This document shows, piece by piece, positions 6,088-10,830 of a stretch of DNA of 10,830 bases. Location of the stretch: the NCBI GenBank assembly GCA_009921765.1, contig RFXC01000153.1, positions 1 to 10,830 of the forward strand, read 5' to 3'. This DNA comes from Betaproteobacteria bacterium. GTDB taxonomy: Bacteria > Pseudomonadota > Gammaproteobacteria > Burkholderiales > Burkholderiaceae. The number at the start of each line of letters is the position of its first letter. The first letter of the stretch is position 1. Both the position numbers and the translations under genes were made by a program. Below the pieces are notes generated by a model. The model was not told the origin of the DNA. It saw nothing but the letters and a program-made list of their open reading frames with translations, and did not search any database.

Positions 6088-6987
6088 ATGACCTACGCGC
6101 TTGCCACCGTTGAACACCAGGGGCGTGCTCACGCCTGTATCGAAACCGGCGGTCGTTACTACCCGATCGGGTCATTGCCCGACGCGGCCGGACTGCCCGA
6201 CTCCATCGCGGCGCTGTTCGAGAACTGGTCGCGCAATTCGCTCATTCTCGAGCGTGCGGCGGAGGCCTGCAGGCCCGCTGACGGATTGGCGCCCGATCAG
6301 GTCAAGGTGCTTGCTCCGCTACGCTACCCGGGCAAGATCCTGTGCGCGGGCGCCAACTACTTCGATCATCTTGCAGAAATGGGCATGCCCGGTGCGAAGA
6401 AGGAAGACCAGCGGCTGTTCTTTTTCATGAAGCCCCCTCGCAATGCGGTGGTGGGGCCTGGGGCTACGGTCCGCATGCCCATTGGCACCAAGGCCTTCGA
6501 CTGGGAAATCGAGCTTGCCGCGGTCATTGGTAAGCCTGCGCGCAACGTATCCCTGGAGAATGCGCTGTCGCATGTGGCGGCCTACACCGTGGCCATCGAT
6601 TTTTCAGCACGTGACCACAACCGCGCCCCCGAAACCTTCTACAAACTCGACTGGGTGGCCGGGAAGGCCAATGACACCTGCTGCCCGATCGGTCCCCGCC
6701 TGGTGCCGGCGCAGGCCATCCCGGACCCGCAGTCCATCGGACTGAAGCTCTGGGTCAATGGCGAACTGAAGCAAGACGGACATTCCAGCCAAATGATCTT
6801 TTCGCTCGCCGAGCAGATCGTCATCGCGTCACGAATCATGACGCTCGACCCAGGCGATCTTTTGCTCACCGGCACCCCTGCTGGCGTGGGCGTTCCCAAG
6901 CAAACCTTCCTGAAGGTGGGCGATCAGGTGGATGCCGAAATCGAGGGCATCGGTCGCCTGTCGGTTGCGATCCAACCCGAGTCCTGA
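6088..6987 (+). CDS. Fumarylacetoacetate hydrolase (FAH) family protein
   Basis: A cytoplasmic metal-dependent enzyme that cleaves or hydrates a beta-keto-acid type substrate; relatives include acylpyruvases, 2-keto-4-pentenoate hydratases and 2,4-diketo-3-deoxy sugar-acid hydrolases. With ATG 6088 it has 299 residues. Starts 6046 and 6076 are also in frame, and none has a clear ribosome site. I prefer 6088 because relatives begin at the strand corresponding to YALATVEHQG. Seen: lid/entry motif CAGANYFDHLAEMG at 86-99, with a His-Glu pair where FAHD1-like acylpyruvases have theirs; metal ligands Glu140 and Glu142 (DWEIEL) and Asp171 (AIDFSARD); GKANDTCCPIGP at 192-203; TGTPAGVG at 261-268. 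It is the first gene of the operon and lies 47 nt before dctP. The fold and metal site are secure; the reaction is not determined. Confidence 0.93.
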   Translation: MTYALATVEHQGRAHACIETGGRYYPIGSLPDAAGLPDSIAALFENWSRNSLILERAAEACRPADGLAPDQVKVLAPLRYPGKILCAGANYFDHLAEMGMPGAKKEDQRLFFFMKPPRNAVVGPGATVRMPIGTKAFDWEIELAAVIGKPARNVSLENALSHVAAYTVAIDFSARDHNRAPETFYKLDWVAGKANDTCCPIGPRLVPAQAIPDPQSIGLKLWVNGELKQDGHSSQMIFSLAEQIVIASRIMTLDPGDLLLTGTPAGVGVPKQTFLKVGDQVDAEIEGIGRLSVAIQPES

Positions 6988-7004
6988 GGCTGGACCCTCA
7001 GACT
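6980..7004 (+). other. Intercistronic stem-loop between the FAH gene and dctP
   Basis: AGTCCTGAGG (6980-6989) pairs with CCTCAGACT (6996-7004) across a 6-nt loop, with one bulged base on the left arm. It overlaps the hydrolase stop codon and lies 16 nt or more before the dctP ribosome site. With no T-tract it is not an intrinsic terminator. It could be an mRNA-stabilising or processing element that raises receptor levels (inference). Confidence 0.4.
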
Positions 7005-7034
7005 GCACAACGCAAAACAGAGAGGAGACCCGTC

Positions 7035-8018
7035 ATGAACAAACTTGCCGCATCAACTGCCATCGCGCTGGCCACTATGCTGGCTTTGCCCAGCGCCATG
7101 GCGCAGACCGAAATCCGCATCTCAACCGCCGCTCCCGACAACTCGCCTTTGTCGGATGCGTTTCGCTCGATCAAGCAGCGCATGGAGAGCAAATTCCCCG
7201 GTGCAGTCAAGGTGTCGGTCCATACCGCAAGTTCGCTATTCCGGCAGGGCACCGAACTGCCCGCGCTGCAGCGCGGGAACCTTGAAATGGCAAGTCCCGT
7301 CACTTTCGAGATCGATGCGCAGCTGCCCGAATACGGCGCATTCAGCGCGGCCTACCTGTTCCGGGACGCCGACCACCTCATCAAAACGTTCCGCAGCGAT
7401 ATCGGCAAGGAGTATGTTGCCGAGGTCCAGAACAAGATGGGGCTCGTGATTCTCGAAACTGCCTATCTCGGCACGCGGACGGTCAACCTCAACAACGACA
7501 GGAAGATCGAAAAGCCATCCGATCTCAATGGAACAAAAATGCGCATGCCGCCAGGCGCTTCATTCCAGGTACTGGCCAAGGCGCTGGGCAGCACACCGGT
7601 ATCCATGCCCATCACCGAGGTGTATCTGGCGCTCAAAACCGGCCAGATCGACGGCCAGGACAATCCCACCAACATGACCCGCGACTGGAAGTTCCACGAG
7701 GTCACCAAGCAGGTCGTACTCACGCGGCATCTGGTTCAGCCCGTATTTATCGCCATGGCCAAGCCCGCCTTTGACAAGCTGAGCCCCGCTCAGCAGTCCG
7801 AATTGCGTGCTGCTTCGCGGGAGGCGGCCGATTCGCAAATCGCCAAGACCCTGGCCGATGAAAGGGCCGCGATCGATACCTTCAAGGCGGCCAATATTCG
7901 TATTAGCGAGCCCGACGCCGGCTTGTTCCGTGCGGTGGTCTTCAAGGAATATGAAGCGGCCGGTATGACCGCCAAGTGGAAGCCGGGCCTGATCGCCCGA
8001 GTACAGGCCATTCAATAA
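7035..8018 (+). CDS. dctP: TRAP transporter periplasmic solute receptor
   Basis: The DctP-type receptor (327 residues) captures an organic-acid-type ligand in the periplasm and delivers it to the DctQM membrane complex, which is driven by an ion gradient. ATG 7035 follows a strong ribosome site (AGAGGAG at 7021-7027). Seen: signal peptide with Lys3, hydrophobic core 5-20 and cleavage at AMA|Q after residue 23; SSLFRQGTELPALQRGNLEM at 66-85; conserved carboxylate-pairing arginine region KMRMPPG with Arg170; MPITEVYLALKTGQIDGQDN at 191-210, the family's ligand-site and hinge segment. The gene is flanked by the FAH gene and dctQ in one transcription unit. An Arg at 170 is consistent with a carboxylate-bearing ligand, but which one cannot be told. 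Confidence 0.95.
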   Translation: MNKLAASTAIALATMLALPSAMAQTEIRISTAAPDNSPLSDAFRSIKQRMESKFPGAVKVSVHTASSLFRQGTELPALQRGNLEMASPVTFEIDAQLPEYGAFSAAYLFRDADHLIKTFRSDIGKEYVAEVQNKMGLVILETAYLGTRTVNLNNDRKIEKPSDLNGTKMRMPPGASFQVLAKALGSTPVSMPITEVYLALKTGQIDGQDNPTNMTRDWKFHEVTKQVVLTRHLVQPVFIAMAKPAFDKLSPAQQSELRAASREAADSQIAKTLADERAAIDTFKAANIRISEPDAGLFRAVVFKEYEAAGMTAKWKPGLIARVQAIQ

Positions 8019-8032
8019 GTGGGAATGCACGC

Positions 8033-8551
8033 TTGGAAAATCGGGCCGGTGCGTTGTTCAACCGTTTCACCGCGGCTGTATCGTCTGGCAGCCTCGGTCT
8101 GGTTTTCCTGCTGTTCATCTATGGCGTAGGCATGCGTTACCTCTTCGATCGGCCCGTCAGTTGGGTCGACGAGGCGGTTACTGTGCTCACGGTCTGGTCG
8201 GTCCTGTGGACCAGCGCCTTCAGGCTCCGCTGGACCGAATACATCGCCTTCGATGTGCTGTTCATCAACCTGTCCGAGCGTGCCCAGCGAATCGTGCTCG
8301 CCACGATCCTCGCGCTGTTTGTCGGGCTTATGCTGGTGGCTTTGCCCGGGTTGATCGACTACACCCTGTTCTTGTGGCGTGAGCGTACCGACATGCTCGA
8401 AATGCGGCTCGACTTCGTCTACGCGATATTTCCGTTCTTCTTTGTTGTCGTGGTGCTTCGCATGCTGGTCTGCATCGTCCGCCTCGCCGGCGCCAACTGG
8501 CGATCCGAGCTCAGATCATGGGGCGCTGATTCGCAGGCCGATCCGTCTTGA
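8033..8551 (+). CDS. dctQ: TRAP transporter small permease subunit
   Basis: The DctQ-type small membrane subunit, which pairs with DctM. I chose TTG 8033 (172 residues): it is 14 nt after the dctP stop, has AAGTGGG upstream, and gives the usual short N-terminus. The frame is open further left, but that part would overlap dctP. Seen: four hydrophobic segments at roughly 15-35, 45-65, 84-107 and 124-146; the family signature GVGMRYLFDRPVSWVDE near 30-46, combining an RY motif with the Trp-x-Asp-Glu end; a polar RLRWTEYIAFD stretch after the second helix. The C-terminus is hydrophilic and its stop codon overlaps the start of dctM, so the two membrane subunits should be made in step. Confidence 0.92.
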   Translation: MENRAGALFNRFTAAVSSGSLGLVFLLFIYGVGMRYLFDRPVSWVDEAVTVLTVWSVLWTSAFRLRWTEYIAFDVLFINLSERAQRIVLATILALFVGLMLVALPGLIDYTLFLWRERTDMLEMRLDFVYAIFPFFFVVVVLRMLVCIVRLAGANWRSELRSWGADSQADPS

Positions 8552-9840
8552 ACACCGCCCTCATCACGCTGCTCGGTGTCGTGGTGTTTGGCGCGCTCAT
8601 GCGTCTGCCGCTGGCGCTGGTCATGTTTGCGGGGGGCTGTGCCTACCTGTTTGTCAGCAAGCAGGACATCGGTTTGCTGGTGGGGCAGGTGATGGGGCAA
8701 ATGACCACGCTGTATGTGCTGGTCGCCATCCCCATGTTCGTGCTCGCGGCCAATGTGATGAACGCCGCCTCGATCAGCGAGCGGCTATGGGCGGCGGCCA
8801 ATGCGCTGGTTGGGCGCTTCAAGGGCGGTATGGGACACGTGACCGTGCTGGTCAGCATGATCTTCTCGAGCATGAGCGGCAGTGCAGTCACCGATGCGGC
8901 GGGCCCAGGGCTGGTCGCTACCCGAATGATGCGCGAGGTGGGCAAATATCCGGCCGGACTCGCCTGCGCCATTTCTGCCGCCGCTGCCACCATCGCCCCC
9001 ATCATTCCACCGTCTATTCCGCTGGTCATCTATGCGCTTATATCCGGGGCGTCGATTGGTGCGCTATTTCTGGCGGGCCTGATTCCCGGCGTGATGATGG
9101 GTGCGAGCCTCATGCTGGCTATCTGGCTCATCGCCCGAAAGCGAGGCCTCGCTGCAGCCGAACACGATTCGGCAGGCGAACTGCCCGCGGTGATGGGGCG
9201 TGCCTTGCCGTCGCTCACGCTGCCGGTGGTGCTGCTGGGTGGAATCTGGTCGGGGGTGTTCTCGCCCACTGAATCGGCCGCCGTGGCGGCGCTCTGGGCG
9301 CTGGTGCTGGGTACGGTGCTGTATCGCCGAATCGGGGTGCAGAGCGTTCGCGACATTCTCAATGAATCCAGCCGGCAAACAGCCACCACGATGCTGCTCA
9401 TTGCGAGCGCGTTCATCCTGAATTACGCCATCACCAATGAGCGGCTGGCTGAAAGCCTGGTTTCAACCATCTCGGCAATGCAACTCACACCGCTGCAGTT
9501 CATGCTGGTGGTGAACGCCTTCTTTCTTGTTCTGGGCTGTTTCCTAGATGGTTCGGTCATGATGCTGGTGTTTGTACCGCTGCTCATGCCAAGTGTTCGG
9601 GCCCTGGGGATCGACACCACCTATTTCGGAATCGTGGTCACGCTCAACTTCATGATTGGTCTGATCACGCCGCCCTACGGGCTATTGCTGTTCGTGATGT
9701 CGTCCCTCACCCGTGTTCCGCTGATGGAGATCGTCCGGGAAATCTGGCCATTCGTGTTGGTGCTGGGTGGTTTGCTGCTGGTTCTCACGGTGTTTCCGCA
9801 GATCATCCTGTTTCTGCCCCATCTGTTCGGCTATCGCTGA
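8548..9840 (+). CDS. dctM: TRAP transporter large permease subunit
   Basis: The DctM-type large membrane subunit that forms the substrate and ion path. It has 430 residues, the usual length. The start is TTG 8548, overlapping the dctQ stop as TTGA; the first internal ATG (residue 18) would cut into the first helix. Seen: about a dozen hydrophobic segments over the whole length; first-half motif MIFSSMSGSAVTDAAGPG at 104-121, with the re-entrant helical hairpin AATIAPIIPPSIP at 146-158; second-half counterparts GVFSPTESAAVAALW at 236-250, GCFLDGSVMMLVFVPLLMP at 330-348 and GLITPPYGLLLFV at 371-383. These two inverted-repeat halves are diagnostic for DctM and the ion-transporter superfamily. 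The gene ends the operon and converges with the third Bug receptor after 21 nt. Confidence 0.95.
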   Translation: MNTALITLLGVVVFGALMRLPLALVMFAGGCAYLFVSKQDIGLLVGQVMGQMTTLYVLVAIPMFVLAANVMNAASISERLWAAANALVGRFKGGMGHVTVLVSMIFSSMSGSAVTDAAGPGLVATRMMREVGKYPAGLACAISAAAATIAPIIPPSIPLVIYALISGASIGALFLAGLIPGVMMGASLMLAIWLIARKRGLAAAEHDSAGELPAVMGRALPSLTLPVVLLGGIWSGVFSPTESAAVAALWALVLGTVLYRRIGVQSVRDILNESSRQTATTMLLIASAFILNYAITNERLAESLVSTISAMQLTPLQFMLVVNAFFLVLGCFLDGSVMMLVFVPLLMPSVRALGIDTTYFGIVVTLNFMIGLITPPYGLLLFVMSSLTRVPLMEIVREIWPFVLVLGGLLLVLTVFPQIILFLPHLFGYR

Positions 9841-9861
9841 GCGGCGCGCGCAGCCTGCGTC
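9841..9861. other. Short convergent gap after dctM
   Basis: There are only 21 nt between the dctM stop and the stop of the opposing receptor gene. A CGCA/TGCG pairing is possible but too small to call a terminator. Transcription from the two sides probably runs into the opposite gene. Confidence 0.4.
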
Positions 9862-10824
9862 TCAATCCAATCCAAGCTTGATTCGCCTCGCCACGTCTCC
9901 CCACTTGCGCGAGTCGGAAGCGACAACGGCGGCGGTTTCGGCGGGCGTTGCGCCCACGACCACCTGGTCGGAGGCCGCCAGTCGAGCCTTGACCTCGGGA
10001 ACATTGAGTGCCTGCAGCATGGCCTCACGCATTCTCTGGATGATGTCGTCAGGCGTGGCGCGGGGTGCCTGCAACAACAGCGCGAAGTCTGCTTCGTAGC
10101 CGGTAACGCCCGCCTCGCTGATGGTGGGGGTGTCAGGAAGAGTGGGAGCTCGCGCCTTGCCGGATACGGCGAGCGCCACGAGTCGCCCCGCGCGCACGTG
10201 CGGCAGCACCGTAGGACCCGCCAACAACCCGCAGGGAACTTGACCGGCCACTACGTCGATTGTGGCGGGAGCAGGTCCCTTGTAGGGGACATGCGCCATA
10301 TCGATGCGGGCCATGTTCAATAGCAACTCCATCGACAAATGCCCCGGTACGCCCGCCCCGCCTGACGCGTAGGACAACTTCTCGCGACGTGCCTTGTCGA
10401 TCAATTCGCCCAGCGTCCTGACCCCCAGCGAGGGGTTGCACACCAGGGTCTGGCTGAACTGCGTGACGATCATCGCAGGTCGGAGATCTTCAACCTTGAA
10501 GCCCAGGCTCTTGTAGACATGCGGGTTGACGGTCATGACCGTGTCGGTGGAAAACAGCCAGGTGTAGCCATCAGGTGCTGCCCGGGCCACTTCGCTGGCG
10601 CCGATATTGCCGCCAGCGCCCGGCTTGTTGTCGATCACCACGGGTTGCTTGAGCGTGGTCTGCACGCCGTCGGCTGCGGCGCGCATCACAATATCGGTGG
10701 GGCCGCCCGGTGGGAACGGAATGACGACCCTGATGGGGCGTTGCGGCCAGGCCGTCTGGGCCCAACCGAGGAGCGGGGTGGCGAAGATACCCAGAGCTAG
10801 CCATGCCGGAAACGAGGCGCGCAT
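9862..10824 (-). CDS. Bug/TctC-type periplasmic solute receptor
   Basis: A third TTT-family receptor, 320 residues from ATG 10824. Only six bases remain upstream in the window, so the ribosome site cannot be judged and an upstream start is not formally excluded. Seen: short signal peptide (Arg2, hydrophobic core 8-20, cleavage at GWA|QT after 22), PFPPGGPTD at 36-44 with Asp44, DNKPGAGGNIG at 65-75, SYASGGAGVPGHLS at 151-164, HVPYKG at 178-183 and DTPTISEAG at 231-239. All landmark motifs are intact, so it should be a functional binding protein. It faces dctM tail to tail and is not part of the TRAP operon; again no tctA/tctB is visible. The ligand may or may not be related to that of the TRAP system. 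Confidence 0.94.
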   Translation of the reverse strand: MRASFPAWLALGIFATPLLGWAQTAWPQRPIRVVIPFPPGGPTDIVMRAAADGVQTTLKQPVVIDNKPGAGGNIGASEVARAAPDGYTWLFSTDTVMTVNPHVYKSLGFKVEDLRPAMIVTQFSQTLVCNPSLGVRTLGELIDKARREKLSYASGGAGVPGHLSMELLLNMARIDMAHVPYKGPAPATIDVVAGQVPCGLLAGPTVLPHVRAGRLVALAVSGKARAPTLPDTPTISEAGVTGYEADFALLLQAPRATPDDIIQRMREAMLQALNVPEVKARLAASDQVVVGATPAETAAVVASDSRKWGDVARRIKLGLD

Positions 10825-10830
10825 GAATCG

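Noticed and set aside
7560..8030. Minus-strand open frame of 156 codons inside dctP
   Set aside because: Antisense shadow of a well-supported receptor gene.
8379..9272. Long plus-strand open frame (297 codons) overlapping dctQ and dctM
   Set aside because: Its translation is rich in Arg, His and Cys with no motif, and it lies in a different frame over two membrane genes with unmistakable family signatures. It is a shadow of GC-rich coding DNA.
9841..9861. GCGC-rich stretch after dctM as a terminator
   Set aside because: Only a 4-bp pairing is possible and no T-tract follows.
1..10830. CRISPR array, tRNA, IS element, phage or defence genes
   Set aside because: I saw no regularly spaced repeats, cloverleaf-like segments, transposase or integrase motifs, terminal inverted repeats or defence-type domains on either strand.

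Overview
The window looks like an accessory catabolic and uptake region of a Burkholderiales-type betaproteobacterium (Bordetella/Achromobacter or Comamonadaceae-like). The basis is high-GC coding sequence with G/C-rich third positions, three Bug-type (TctC-like) periplasmic receptors in under 11 kb, and a complete TRAP transporter beside a CsiR-like GntR regulator and an FAH-family hydrolase. The genus is inference; there is no rRNA or other phylogenetic marker here.

Layout, left to right. (1) 1-941, minus: a Bug receptor cut at its C-terminus by the window edge. (2) 1191-2171, plus: a second, divergent Bug receptor starting at GTG. (3) 2203-3825, minus: a predicted lipoprotein with one dockerin/EF-hand-like loop and three clear FG-GAP/VCBS repeats, visibly less GC-rich than its neighbours. 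(4) 3865-4110, plus: a headless open frame with strong coding character, probably a gene remnant, followed by about 160 bp with nothing convincing. (5) 4270-5950, minus: a GntR/FCD regulator followed 4 nt later by an extended-SDR NAD-dependent epimerase/dehydrogenase. (6) 6088-9840, plus: FAH-family hydrolase, dctP, dctQ and dctM, tightly spaced. (7) 9862-10824, minus: a third Bug receptor, convergent with dctM.

How the genes fit together: segments 5 and 6 form a divergent unit sharing an AT-rich control region (5951-6087) with candidate promoter elements and an 8-bp palindrome near the regulator start. The simplest model is that DctPQM imports an organic or sugar-acid-type anion, the SDR enzyme oxidises or epimerises it, the FAH enzyme cleaves or hydrates a keto-acid intermediate, and the GntR protein senses substrate or intermediate. 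The substrate cannot be read from the sequence. The three Bug receptors have no tctA/tctB membrane genes in the window, so they are orphans that must share a transporter encoded elsewhere or act as sensors.

I see no CRISPR array, tRNA, rRNA, insertion sequence, phage gene or defence system, and nothing that clearly amounts to an undescribed system. The least ordinary part is 2203-4270, where a compositionally distinct repeat lipoprotein abuts a truncated gene.
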